Source: DASUGC01 sp035606665
GTDB lineage: Bacteria; Acidobacteriota; Vicinamibacteria; Vicinamibacterales; SCN-69-37
Assembly: GCA_035606665.1 (NCBI GenBank)
Contig: DATNEY010000009.1
Location: forward strand, 1 to 64,000
Reading direction: 5' to 3'
Length of the DNA stretch: 64,000 nt
The notes under the pieces are model-generated. The model was not told where the DNA came from. It worked only from the letters and a program-made list of their open reading frames with translations, and made no database searches. The position numbers and the translations under genes were made by a program. This document shows positions 1 through 8,863 of the stretch, in pieces. How positions within the stretch are numbered: position 1 is the stretch's first letter; each line of letters starts with the position of its first letter.

Positions 1-965
<965 letters not shown>

Positions 966-1067
966 AACTGCCTTTGTGACTAAGTTCGAAGTTCAAAGTG
1001 CGAAGTTCGAAACAACCTTGTCGTCTCCGTGCCTTTCGAACTTCGAACTTCGAAGTTCGAACTCGCT
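966..1067. repeat. atpG-atpD spacer filled with GTTCGAA-type repeats
   Basis: The spacer is built almost wholly from copies of AAGTTCGAA and its complement. Its right half contains a perfect 20-bp palindrome at 1042-1061 (centre GAACTTCGAAGTTC), and further copies lie near 982-1010. No coding function is seen. In RNA from the minus strand the palindrome could form a strong hairpin between atpG and atpD, so it may tune relative expression. That role is inference only. Confidence 0.8.
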
Positions 1068-1940
1068 CTAAAGCGCCTGTGCTCCGGACACCACTTCAAT
1101 GATCTCCCTCGTGATCGCGGCCTGACGAATCTTGTTCATCGTGAGCGTCAGGCCCTCGAGCATTTCGGCGGAGTTGCGCGTCGCCGCATCCATCGCCGTC
1201 ATCTGCGCGGCGTAGAACGCGGCGTTCGACTCGAGCAGCGCGCGCAGAATCTGCGCCTCGACCAGCCGGCCAAGCAGCTGATCGAAGATGCGCTGCGCCG
1301 ACGGCTCGTAGAGATAGTCCGTGCCGCCGCCGGCCGCGGTTGCCGTATCGGTTCCGATGGCCGCGAGCGGCAGCAACTGCTCCACCACGAGCTTCTGCTG
1401 CATCACCGACTTGAACTCGTTGTAAATGATGTGAACGCTGTCCACCTTGCCGGCGATGAAATCCTCGATCGCGGGCGCCGCGATCGCTTCCGCCTCCGCG
1501 AACACGATGTTCTTCGGCAGGTTCACGTGCTCGAAGCGCACCGGCAGGCCGCGCCTGCTCAGCTGGTCGCGGCCCTTGCGGCCGACGAGGCCGAACGTCA
1601 CGGCGCGCCCGGGATTCTCGCGCAGGAAAGCGCCCGTCCCCTTGATGATGTTCGTATTGAAGCTGCCGCAGAGGCCGCGATCGGCGGACACGACGATCAG
1701 CATCGTCGGGCCGGAGTCGGCGCCCGGGCGCTTCGTCAGCAGCGGATGGCTCGTCTGATCGACGCGGCCGGCGATGCTCTCCAGCACGCGGCGCGCCTCA
1801 CGCGCGTACGGGCGCGTCGCGATCACCTTTTCCTGCGCGCGACGCAGCTTGGACGCGGCGACCATCTTCATCGCCTTCGTAATCTGCTGCGTCGACTTGA
1901 CGGCGCGGACGCGCCGCCGCATGTCAATCAGTGAAGGCAT
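1068..1940 (-). CDS. atpG: F1 ATP synthase subunit gamma
   Basis: Central rotor stalk of F1, coupling proton-driven rotation to catalysis in the alpha/beta hexamer. The protein is 290 residues, the normal family length. The N-terminus MPSLIDMRRRVRAVKSTQQI and the C-terminal ITREIIEVVSGAQAL segment are the two conserved coiled-coil ends of gamma. Translation starts at an ATG one base after the atpA stop, so the two are probably translationally coupled. Lower conservation in the middle is typical of the family. Confidence 0.97.
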   Translation of the reverse strand: MPSLIDMRRRVRAVKSTQQITKAMKMVAASKLRRAQEKVIATRPYAREARRVLESIAGRVDQTSHPLLTKRPGADSGPTMLIVVSADRGLCGSFNTNIIKGTGAFLRENPGRAVTFGLVGRKGRDQLSRRGLPVRFEHVNLPKNIVFAEAEAIAAPAIEDFIAGKVDSVHIIYNEFKSVMQQKLVVEQLLPLAAIGTDTATAAGGGTDYLYEPSAQRIFDQLLGRLVEAQILRALLESNAAFYAAQMTAMDAATRNSAEMLEGLTLTMNKIRQAAITREIIEVVSGAQAL

Positions 1941-1941
1941 G

Positions 1942-3462
1942 TCAGGCCGCCGTGGTGGCCGAGAACTGTTTGCCGAATTCCTCGACCGCGCCCTTGAGCG
2001 CCGCCTTCAGCTCGTCATCGAGGTTCTTCTTCTCCACGATGGCGGTGAGGACGCCGGCGTGACGCGATTCGAGGAAGCGATACAGCCCCTCCTCATAGGC
2101 GCGCAGCTTCTCGACCGGAACGCTGTCGAGGTAGCCGTTTGTCGCGGCGAAGACGATCGCCACCTGCTTCTCGACGGCCAGCGGCTGGTACTGCGGCTGC
2201 TTCAGGATTTCGACGAGCCGCTTGCCGCGGTTGAGCTGTCGCTGCGTCGCCTGATCGAGGTCGCTGCCGAACTGGGCGAACGCCGCGAGCTCGCGATACT
2301 GCGCGAGGTCGAGACGCAGGGTGCCGGCAACCTGGCGCATTGCCTTGATCTGTGCGGATCCGCCGACGCGCGAGACCGAGTTGCCGACGTTGATCGCCGG
2401 GCGGATGCCCTGGTTGAACAGGTCGGACTCGAGGAAGATCTGCCCGTCCGTGATCGAGATGACGTTCGTCGGGATGTAAGCCGAAAGGTCGCCGGCCTGC
2501 GTCTCGATGATCGGCAGCGCCGTCAACGACCCGCCGCCGAGCTCCTTCTTGAGCTTCGCCGCGCGCTCCAGCAGGCGTGAGTGCAGATAGAAGACGTCTC
2601 CGGGGTACGCCTCGCGGCCCGGCGGGCGGCGGAGCAGCAGTGAGATTTCGCGGTACGACTGCGCGTGCTTCGACAGGTCGTCGTAGACGCACAGCGCATG
2701 ACGGCCCGAGTCACGGAAGTACTCGCCGATCGTGCACGCCGAGTACGGGGCGATATAGAGCAGCGGCGCCGGATCCGACGCGCCGGCCGCGACGACGATG
2801 GTGTACTCCATCGCGCCGGCGTCCTCGAGCGTCTTCACGACCTGGGCGACCGTCGACTGCTTCTGACCGATGGCGTTGTAGATGCAGATGACGCCGAGGC
2901 CCTTCTGATTGATGATGGCGTCGACCGCGACGGCGGTCTTGCCCGTCTGGCGGTCACCGATGATGAGCTCGCGCTGGCCCCGGCCGATCGGCACCATGCC
3001 GTCGATCGCCTTGAGGCCGGTCTGGAGCGGCTCCTTGACGGGTGAACGATCGACGACGCCGGGGGCGATGCGCTCGATCGGCATGAACTGCTTCGCCGCA
3101 ATCGGGCCCTTGCCGTCGATCGGCTGGCCGAGCGCGTTCACGACGCGGCCGATGATCTCGTCGCCGACCGGCACTGAAATGATGCGGCCCGTGCGCTTGA
3201 CCGTGTCGCCTTCCTTGATGCCCGACGAATGGCCCAGCAGAACGGCGCCGACGCTCTCTTCTTCCAGGTTCAGCGCGATGCCGAAGAGCCCGTTCGGAAA
3301 CTCGAGCATCTCGCCGGCCATGGCGCGCTCGACGCCGTGGATGCGCGCGATACCGTCGCCGCACGAGATGACGGTGCCTACTTCGGAGACGTCGACGTCC
3401 GCCGAGTAGTTGCCAATCTGATCGCGGATGATCTTGGAGATTTCTTCGGCTTTGATCTGCAT
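1942..3462 (-). CDS. atpA: F1 ATP synthase subunit alpha
   Basis: Non-catalytic nucleotide-binding subunit of the F1 head. At 506 residues it has the usual length. It shows the nucleotide-binding loop GDRQTGKT near residue 170, the segment DDLSKHAQSYREISLLLRRP, and the alpha-subunit signature PAINVGNSVSRVGGSAQ. The start is the ATG at 3460-3462, nine bases after the atpH stop codon; that spacer holds a degenerate GTTG repeat. It is part of the atpH-A-G-D operon. Confidence 0.98.
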   Translation of the reverse strand: MQIKAEEISKIIRDQIGNYSADVDVSEVGTVISCGDGIARIHGVERAMAGEMLEFPNGLFGIALNLEEESVGAVLLGHSSGIKEGDTVKRTGRIISVPVGDEIIGRVVNALGQPIDGKGPIAAKQFMPIERIAPGVVDRSPVKEPLQTGLKAIDGMVPIGRGQRELIIGDRQTGKTAVAVDAIINQKGLGVICIYNAIGQKQSTVAQVVKTLEDAGAMEYTIVVAAGASDPAPLLYIAPYSACTIGEYFRDSGRHALCVYDDLSKHAQSYREISLLLRRPPGREAYPGDVFYLHSRLLERAAKLKKELGGGSLTALPIIETQAGDLSAYIPTNVISITDGQIFLESDLFNQGIRPAINVGNSVSRVGGSAQIKAMRQVAGTLRLDLAQYRELAAFAQFGSDLDQATQRQLNRGKRLVEILKQPQYQPLAVEKQVAIVFAATNGYLDSVPVEKLRAYEEGLYRFLESRHAGVLTAIVEKKNLDDELKAALKGAVEEFGKQFSATTAA

Positions 3463-3471
3463 TGTGGGTTG

Positions 3472-4020
3472 CTAGTTGTTGGTTGCCAGTTTCTGGCGAA
3501 GCTTGTCGAGTTGCCGTACGACGCTGCCGTCGAACACGAGACTGCCCACACGGGCCACGACGCCGCCGACGATCGAGGGATCGACGCGCTCGGTGATGGT
3601 GACATCGCGGCCGGTGGCCGCGCCAAGCGCCTGCTTGAGCGCGGAGCGGCTGGCGTCCGACAGCGGCGAGGCTGTGACGACCTCGGCCGGGACGATCTTT
3701 TTCTCTTCGAGCAGGCGCTCGGAATAAGCGGACTGAAGCTCACTAATGACGCCCAGGCGGTCACGCTCGGCCAGCATCAGCACGAGGCGCGTTGCTTCGG
3801 ATGAGAACGTCCCCGCGGCCTTCAGAACCTCGGCCATGATCTGCTTCTTCACCTGCGCGGGAACGGACGGCGTCGCGAGCACTCTCGAGAGCTCGGCATG
3901 ACCGTCGATCGTCCGCGCGATGGAGTTGAGGTCGTCGCCGGCGCGGTCGGCCTGGCCGGACTTCTTTGCCACGTCAAACAACGCAGCGGCGTACCGGCGG
4001 GCGATGGATCGATCACTCAC
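3472..4020 (-). CDS. atpH: F1 ATP synthase subunit delta
   Basis: Peripheral stalk subunit joining the alpha/beta head to the b subunits (OSCP homologue). It has 182 residues, normal for the family. The N-terminal helical bundle (ARRYAAALFDVAKKSGQADR) and the C-terminal DPSIVGGVVARVGSLVFDGSV segment fit delta. It is the first gene of this operon: the a, c and b subunit genes that often precede it are not upstream, where selD is found instead. An extended -10 promoter candidate lies at 4145-4153. Confidence 0.95.
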   Translation of the reverse strand: MSDRSIARRYAAALFDVAKKSGQADRAGDDLNSIARTIDGHAELSRVLATPSVPAQVKKQIMAEVLKAAGTFSSEATRLVLMLAERDRLGVISELQSAYSERLLEEKKIVPAEVVTASPLSDASRSALKQALGAATGRDVTITERVDPSIVGGVVARVGSLVFDGSVVRQLDKLRQKLATNN

Positions 4021-4144
4021 AATTGGGCGTCACTCTCGAAAAATCGTTGTCCGTGGAAAACCGGCGGCCGGGCGGTGTGTTCTCGGCCTGAGGGAGCGCT
4101 TCCACCCTCCATGCCGGGCACAACGAGCCGTCGCGAAACGTTAA

Positions 4145-4153
4145 TTTATACCA
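4145..4153 (-). promoter_or_regulatory. extended -10 promoter candidate for atpHAGD
   Basis: Read on the minus strand, the selD-atpH spacer contains TGGTATAAA, matching an extended -10 element (TGn followed by TATAAA). There is no convincing -35. Transcription from here would leave a leader of roughly 115-120 nt before atpH. The surrounding 4021-4190 spacer shows no gene. Confidence 0.4.
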
Positions 4154-4190
4154 TTCGAAACGAGCGGGCGGCAAGGCGTTCGGCCCCCGA

Positions 4191-5234
4191 TCAATGCAGT
4201 TCCACGCGGGCGGGAAGGTCACCCCTTGGGACGACTTCTCCAATTACCGCAACGGTTTGGCCCGCGGCCTCCAGTTGCCGGGTCACCACCGCCGCATCGT
4301 CCGGACGAAGGGCGATGAGCAATCCGCCGGAGGTCTGGGGATCGAGGCAGACCAGGTGGCGTTCCACCGCGACGTCGGGCGCGGGAACGAACCCGGTAAA
4401 GTGCTTCAGGTTCGCTCGACCGCCACAGGGCAGGAACTCACGGGCGAGTTCGAGTGCACCCGCCAGGACAGGAAGGTTCAAGGACTGCAGGGAGAGGGCG
4501 ACGTCGCTCGCCACGGCCATCTCGATGGCGTGACCCGCGAGGCCGAAGCCCGTGACGTCCGTGCATGCGCTGACTGAACCGGCGGGTAGGGCGCGAAGGC
4601 TGCGCGCCGCTTCGTCGTTCAGGAGCTTCATCGACGCGACTGCCGCCGCAAATACTGCTTCGTCGTTGTTCCCGTACTTGCGGGCCCGGACGATGATGCC
4701 GGTACCCAGGGGCTTGGTCAGAAGAAGCACGTCACCCACCCGGGCGCGTGAATTCGTCAGGATCCGATCCGGGTCCACTTCCCCGGTGACCGAGTAACCG
4801 AACTTGATTTCCGGATCCGTGACGGTGTGTCCCCCGAGTAGAGCGACGCCCGCCTTGCGAAGCACGTCGCCGCCGCCTCGGAAGATTTCCCGAATGACGG
4901 CCGCCGGGGGACCGTCTTTCGGAAGCGCGGTGATCGCCAGCGCGGTACGCGGCAGTCCACCCATCGCGTAAACATCGCTCAGGGCGTTTGCGGCGGCGAT
5001 CTGCCCGAAGTCGTACGGGTCGTCGACGATGGGCGTGAAGAAGTCGACGGTCTGGACGAGCGCGGGCCCGCCCTCCCACCGGTACACGCCTGCGTCGTCC
5101 GCGGTTCGGAAATCAACGAGCACGCGGGGATCGTCCGGCGGTGCGAGGCCGTCGGTCAGTTGTGCAAGGAGCGCAGCGTCGAGCTTGCTCGCACAGCCAG
5201 CGCAGTCTGCGTATTCCGTCAAGCGCCTGGACAT
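4191..5234 (-). CDS. selD: selenide, water dikinase
   Basis: Makes selenophosphate from selenide and ATP, the selenium donor for selenocysteine and 2-selenouridine tRNA. The protein has 347 residues. The N-terminal active-site motif reads ADCAGCASK: Cys14 and Lys17 align with the essential Cys17 and Lys20 of the E. coli enzyme, while the second, non-essential cysteine of GCGCK is serine. AIRS-type ATP-binding segments follow (DDAGVYRWEGG, LGGHTVTDPEIKFGYSVTG, GFGLAGHAIEMA). It lies 25 bp after parB on the same strand. No selA, selB or tRNA-Sec is visible in the window. Confidence 0.95.
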   Translation of the reverse strand: MSRRLTEYADCAGCASKLDAALLAQLTDGLAPPDDPRVLVDFRTADDAGVYRWEGGPALVQTVDFFTPIVDDPYDFGQIAAANALSDVYAMGGLPRTALAITALPKDGPPAAVIREIFRGGGDVLRKAGVALLGGHTVTDPEIKFGYSVTGEVDPDRILTNSRARVGDVLLLTKPLGTGIIVRARKYGNNDEAVFAAAVASMKLLNDEAARSLRALPAGSVSACTDVTGFGLAGHAIEMAVASDVALSLQSLNLPVLAGALELAREFLPCGGRANLKHFTGFVPAPDVAVERHLVCLDPQTSGGLLIALRPDDAAVVTRQLEAAGQTVAVIGEVVPRGDLPARVELH

Positions 5235-5259
5235 TTCGTACTCCGAGGGGCTTCCCCTG

Positions 5260-6129
5260 TCATGTTCTCGTCAGTGTCTCGAACAGCCGCTGCAATTCGT
5301 CTTCGTTGCCGAAATCGATCTCGATCCGGCCGGCAGTGCCTTTGCGAACGATGCGCACTCGGGTGCCGAGCGCGATCTTGAGCTGATTTTCCGCGGCGCG
5401 CGTGTTCGGATCGGCGCGCTTTGGCAGCGGCGGCATGGCCGGGTTGAGTTCACGTCGCGCGAGTGCTTCGGTATCGCGGACCGAAAGGCCGCGCGCCACG
5501 ACTTCCCTTGCGACGCGCCGCTGCGCGGCCTCGTCAGCCATTGTCACGAGCGCGCGCGCGTGCCCCATGGAAAGCGCGCCTGATGAAAGATCGTTTCTCA
5601 CTTCCGCCGGCAGTTTCAGCAGGCGCATGTAGTTCGCGACGGTCGCGCGATCTTTGCCGACCGCGGTTGCGATCGCTTCCTGCGCCATCTGCAGCTCGTC
5701 CACGAGCCGCCGATAGGCCTGCGCCTCCTCGATCGGATTCAGGTTTTCACGCTGGATGTTCTCGATCAGCGCGACCTCGAGCAGGCGCTCGTCAGGCACG
5801 TCGCGATAGACGACTGGGACTCTGAGGAGCCCTGCGCGCTGCGCCGCGCGCCAGCGGCGCTCGCCGGCGACGATCTCGTGACGATCGCCGACGCGACGCA
5901 CGAGGATGGGCTGAATGACGCCGTGGCTCCGGATCGATTGCGCCAGGTCTTCGAGCGCGCCTTTCTCCATCGACAGGCGCGGCTGTTTCGGGTTGGGCGT
6001 GAGGAGATCGATGTCGAGTTCGGCGGGCCGCGCCGGCGCGCCCTCGGGCGCGGGTGGTGGCGCCTGTGGCGGCGTGGTGGGAATGAGCGCGCTCAATCCG
6101 CGTCCTAGTGCCTGGCGTTTGTCGGCCAT
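5260..6129 (-). CDS. parB: chromosome partitioning protein ParB (Spo0J)
   Basis: Binds parS near the origin and loads as a CTP-dependent DNA clamp for chromosome segregation. The protein has 289 residues. It begins with the ParB signature RQALGRGLSALIP, then the CTPase box GERRWRA near residue 85, a helix-turn-helix around AIATAVGKDRATVANYMRLL, and a C-terminal dimerisation region ending LFETLTRT. The ATG directly abuts the parA stop codon, so parA-parB form one operon. A perfect parS lies upstream of parA at 7023-7038. Confidence 0.97.
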   Translation of the reverse strand: MADKRQALGRGLSALIPTTPPQAPPPAPEGAPARPAELDIDLLTPNPKQPRLSMEKGALEDLAQSIRSHGVIQPILVRRVGDRHEIVAGERRWRAAQRAGLLRVPVVYRDVPDERLLEVALIENIQRENLNPIEEAQAYRRLVDELQMAQEAIATAVGKDRATVANYMRLLKLPAEVRNDLSSGALSMGHARALVTMADEAAQRRVAREVVARGLSVRDTEALARRELNPAMPPLPKRADPNTRAAENQLKIALGTRVRIVRKGTAGRIEIDFGNEDELQRLFETLTRT

Positions 6130-6948
6130 TTAGTTCACCTTCGCGGCTGCGGGTTCAGCGGGTGTTGCACGGCGGCCGGCGAATTCATGCGCGAACGTGA
6201 CGTACGCCTCCGCGCCGCGCGAACGGGCGTCGTACAGGATCACCGGCACACCGTGGCTCGGCGCTTCACCAAGCCGGATGTTGCGCGGGATGACCGTCTG
6301 GTAGACCTGCGGGCCGAAGAACTCACGGATGTTCGCACTCACTTGTTGTCCGAGATTCGTGCGTTCGTCGTGCATGGTGAGCAGCACGCCCTCGATGCGG
6401 AGCCGCGGATTGAGATTCTCTTTCACGCGTTCGATCGTGGAGAGCAATTCGGCGATGCCTTCGAGCGCGAAGTACTCGCAGTTGAGCGGGACGAGGACGG
6501 AATCAGCCGCGACGAGGCCGTTCAGTGTCAGCAGTCCGAGCGACGGCGGTGAGTCGATGAGGATCAGATCGAAATCCGGACGGAGCGCGTCGAGGACGCG
6601 TTTCAAACGCGCTTCGCGGTGCGACGCGTTCACGAGTTCGATTTCGGCGCCGGTGAGATTCCGATCCGCCGGGATCAGCGAGAGATGTTCGATCGCGGTC
6701 GGCATGACGTAGTCGCGTGCGATCGGATCGTCCGCGGTGATCGCTTCGTAGATCGTGCCGCCAGGCGCGGATTGCCCTTTGAGACCTACGCCGCTCGTGA
6801 GGTTGCCCTGCGGATCCAGGTCCACGAGAAGCACGCGCTGATTCGCGATCGCGAGTGAGGCCGCGAGGTTGATGGCGGTGGTGGTCTTGGCGACGCCGCC
6901 TTTTTGATTGGCGACTGCGACGATATTGTTGGTCATGTCGCCAATCAT
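6130..6948 (-). CDS. parA: chromosome partitioning ATPase ParA (Soj)
   Basis: Deviant-Walker ATPase that binds the nucleoid non-specifically and drives ParB-parS segregation; Soj relatives also modulate DnaA. The protein has 272 residues. The Walker A box is KGGVAKTT, with alanine where most relatives have glycine before the catalytic lysine; I recall the same form in actinobacterial ParA proteins. LVDLDPQGN and LILIDSPPSLG follow. The start could be 6948 or, four codons later, the ATG at 6936; neither has a clear ribosome binding site. Confidence 0.96.
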   Translation of the reverse strand: MIGDMTNNIVAVANQKGGVAKTTTAINLAASLAIANQRVLLVDLDPQGNLTSGVGLKGQSAPGGTIYEAITADDPIARDYVMPTAIEHLSLIPADRNLTGAEIELVNASHREARLKRVLDALRPDFDLILIDSPPSLGLLTLNGLVAADSVLVPLNCEYFALEGIAELLSTIERVKENLNPRLRIEGVLLTMHDERTNLGQQVSANIREFFGPQVYQTVIPRNIRLGEAPSHGVPVILYDARSRGAEAYVTFAHEFAGRRATPAEPAAAKVN

Positions 6949-6969
6949 TTGTTTTGAATCACTTTGGCT

Positions 6970-6998
6970 ATTGTTTTCCAGCCTGGAATTGCCGTCAA
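6970..6998 (-). promoter_or_regulatory. parA-parB promoter candidate
   Basis: On the minus strand TTGACG (6993-6998) and AACAAT (6970-6975) are separated by 17 bp, just ahead of parA. The -35 matches consensus at five of six positions; the -10 is weaker. The parS site lies 25 bp further upstream, so ParB bound or spreading there could repress its own operon. Confidence 0.45.
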
Positions 6999-7022
6999 GG
7001 TCAGACTGGTCGTCGGATCAGA

Positions 7023-7038
7023 TGTTCCACGTGGAACA
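7023..7038. promoter_or_regulatory. parS centromere site
   Basis: TGTTCCACGTGGAACA is a perfect 16-bp palindrome matching the bacterial parS consensus TGTTNCACGTGNAACA, with symmetric variation at the two N positions. It lies between parA and rsmG, about 9.5 kb from the DnaA boxes. This is the ParB loading site and supports the placement of the origin. I found no second copy by eye. Confidence 0.95.
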
Positions 7039-7058
7039 CGGTCGGATTGCCTCCGCGG

Positions 7059-7706
7059 TTAGCTGGCAGTACGCGATCGGAGAACGAACAGCCTAGAGGT
7101 CCCCGGCAGAGGAATGCTGGTGATTGTCTTAAGTCCTGACGCGCTGGCAGGTTGGCTGGTGGCTGATGCGCTGAACCAGAGGACGCGGCCTCGGGGACTC
7201 AGCAGCGCTCCAATCTGACCCCAGAGTTTCTCGTCCGCGCGCACGGCCCTCATTGAGATCAGGTCTGCACGCCCGTTGAGGCCGGACGTAGCCAGGAGCT
7301 CTTCAAGTCGAGAGTTTGCGACCTCGACGTCCTTCAGATCGAGTTGACGAGTCACGTCCCGCAGGAAGGCAGCCTTGCGCGCCTTTGCTTCGACCATTAC
7401 GAGCCCGAGCCCAGGCGCGCACAGCTTCAGCGGGATAGCTGGAGACCCGCCACCAGATCCGACGTCGATGAGTAGGGAATCTGAAGCTTCAATGGATTGG
7501 GAGGCGACTGCCGGCTCAATCAGAAGCCGGTCAATGGCCTCTGTCGAGGCGGGTTCGAGCTGTAGCGCCGTAAGATTCAGCTTTCTGTTCCATTTGGCCA
7601 TAAGGCCAAAATAATCGGTCAGGCCAACTTGAATCTCCGCCGGCAACGACAGGCGGGCTGCCTCAAGTCGACGCTCCAACCTGGCCCGAGTGTCTCGTGA
7701 CGCCAC
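7059..7706 (-). CDS. rsmG: 16S rRNA (guanine527-N7)-methyltransferase RsmG
   Basis: SAM-dependent methyltransferase for G527 in the 16S rRNA 530 loop (formerly GidB); its loss gives low-level streptomycin resistance in other bacteria. The protein has 215 residues. MAKWNRKLNLTAL near the N-terminus and the SAM-binding loop LLIDVGSGGGSPAIPLK near residue 80 are the family marks, followed by SMRAVRADEKLW. It sits ahead of parA-parB as usual but is separated from its normal neighbour mnmG by the restriction-modification operon. Confidence 0.95.
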   Translation of the reverse strand: MASRDTRARLERRLEAARLSLPAEIQVGLTDYFGLMAKWNRKLNLTALQLEPASTEAIDRLLIEPAVASQSIEASDSLLIDVGSGGGSPAIPLKLCAPGLGLVMVEAKARKAAFLRDVTRQLDLKDVEVANSRLEELLATSGLNGRADLISMRAVRADEKLWGQIGALLSPRGRVLWFSASATSQPASASGLKTITSIPLPGTSRLFVLRSRTAS

Positions 7707-7747
7707 TGGCCTATTGTCGATCGCTGCGCCTCGGTCTGGCCTCGAGA

Positions 7748-7796
7748 GTACGTACTTCTAGACGTACATAATGTTGTAGTGCTATAAGACTGTAGT
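7748..7796 (+). promoter_or_regulatory. operator/promoter region of the restriction-modification operon
   Basis: The 94-bp divergent spacer contains an inverted repeat GTACGT-N8-ACGTAC (7748-7767). Two direct TGTAGT boxes (7775-7780 and 7791-7796) bracket a -10-like TATAAG (7783-7788). A second -10 candidate, CATAAT, is at 7767-7772. No Shine-Dalgarno precedes the ATG at 7801. Symmetric and direct-repeat boxes like these suit autoregulation by the ribbon-helix-helix protein; that link is inferred. Confidence 0.45.
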
Positions 7797-7800
7797 TCTC

Positions 7801-7983
7801 ATGAAGCAAAGCGCCCCGGCCAAGGACGAGCGAGTTTCGACGTCGTTCAAGGTCTCTGACGACCTCCGGACAGAGTTGAAGATTGCAGCGGCGCGCGAGC
7901 GGCGAGACATGTCCGACCTGCTCGAAGATGCTCTCCGTCAATACCTCTCGAAGACGCAAGGAGGATCGCGTGCATCGAGGTAG
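7801..7983 (+). CDS. ribbon-helix-helix (CopG/Arc-like) small DNA-binding protein
   Basis: A 60-residue protein. RVSTSFKVSDDLRTELKIAA looks like the beta strand and first helix of an RHH fold, and RRDMSDLLEDALRQYL like the second helix, so a dimeric DNA-binding repressor is likely. Its last 14 bp overlap the start of the methyltransferase gene, indicating a single operon. In this position it probably controls restriction-modification expression in place of the usual helix-turn-helix controller protein. An antitoxin-like role cannot be excluded, but no toxin-like partner is seen. Confidence 0.7.
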   Translation: MKQSAPAKDERVSTSFKVSDDLRTELKIAAARERRDMSDLLEDALRQYLSKTQGGSRASR

Positions 7984-8863
7984 GGCGGCTGTGGTGCCAT
8001 TCGGTCCAGCGCACGAAACGCGTCGACTCGCGGAGCCGCGCAAGACGCTTACGACACAGCTCGGTGAGTTGCACGTCGGAAACGGCCTGGCCGTCCTCGC
8101 GGCACTGCCATCCAATTCCGTCGATCTCGTCATAACGTCACCGCCCTATGACGGCCAGGCAAAGTACGGAAACGGTGAGCGATACGATCGGGACTGGTAT
8201 TCCGGCTTCTTCCGACAAGTCACGGCGGAGATCCTGCGCGTTCTCACGCCACGCGGCAGTTTCGTCCTGAACTATCGATCACGCCGGCAAGGATCAGAAC
8301 GTGGGACGTTACAGTACGAACTAGTGTTCTGGTTGCGAGAGCAAGGTTTCTTGTTCTGCGAGGATTTCGTCTGGGGCAAACCCTCGCCGCCGCCTGGCCG
8401 TTTCAATCGGTTTCTCAAAGACGGCGTCGAATACTGCTTTCAGTTTGCTAAAACCGGAGACTGGCAGTTCTTCCCAGCGCATTGCCTGACGCCAGCGCGA
8501 TGGGACGCGAAAGATCGCGAACGCCGGAAGAAGCTGCCACACAACTATGTCCGCGTGAACGAACCGTCGGGGCAGGGCCGCAAGCGCGTGCAAGCCGGTC
8601 CCGATCTGGTCAGGCCGTCGACCCTGCTACATCTGGAACCCGAGTTCGGCCCGAACCCAACCCTTCATCCGGCGCGATTCCCTCAGGCCTTGCCGTCGTT
8701 CTTTATCCGGCTTCTAACGCAACCCGGTCAGCTCGTGGTGGACCCGTTCGGTGGTACCTGCACGACGGCGGTCGCGGCAGAGCACCTTGGCCGACGCTGG
8801 ATTGTCGCAGAGTTGGACGGGAAGTACGTCGCGGGGCTAAAGGACCGCCTCGCGCGCAAATGA
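7970..8863 (+). CDS. type II DNA methyltransferase, beta class (probably N4-cytosine)
   Basis: SAM-dependent DNA modification enzyme, 297 residues from the GTG at 7970. That start is preceded by AAGGAGGA (7958-7965) at ideal spacing; an in-frame ATG at 7883 would lie inside the RHH gene and lacks such a site. The catalytic motif IV TSPPYDG (about residues 56-62) precedes the SAM-binding motif DPFGGTCTTAVAAEHLG (about 258-274), the beta-class order. TSPPY is the form most often seen in N4-cytosine enzymes. The gene overlaps the nuclease gene by ATGA, so modification and restriction are co-expressed. Confidence 0.9.
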   Translation: MHRGRAAVVPFGPAHETRRLAEPRKTLTTQLGELHVGNGLAVLAALPSNSVDLVITSPPYDGQAKYGNGERYDRDWYSGFFRQVTAEILRVLTPRGSFVLNYRSRRQGSERGTLQYELVFWLREQGFLFCEDFVWGKPSPPPGRFNRFLKDGVEYCFQFAKTGDWQFFPAHCLTPARWDAKDRERRKKLPHNYVRVNEPSGQGRKRVQAGPDLVRPSTLLHLEPEFGPNPTLHPARFPQALPSFFIRLLTQPGQLVVDPFGGTCTTAVAAEHLGRRWIVAELDGKYVAGLKDRLARK

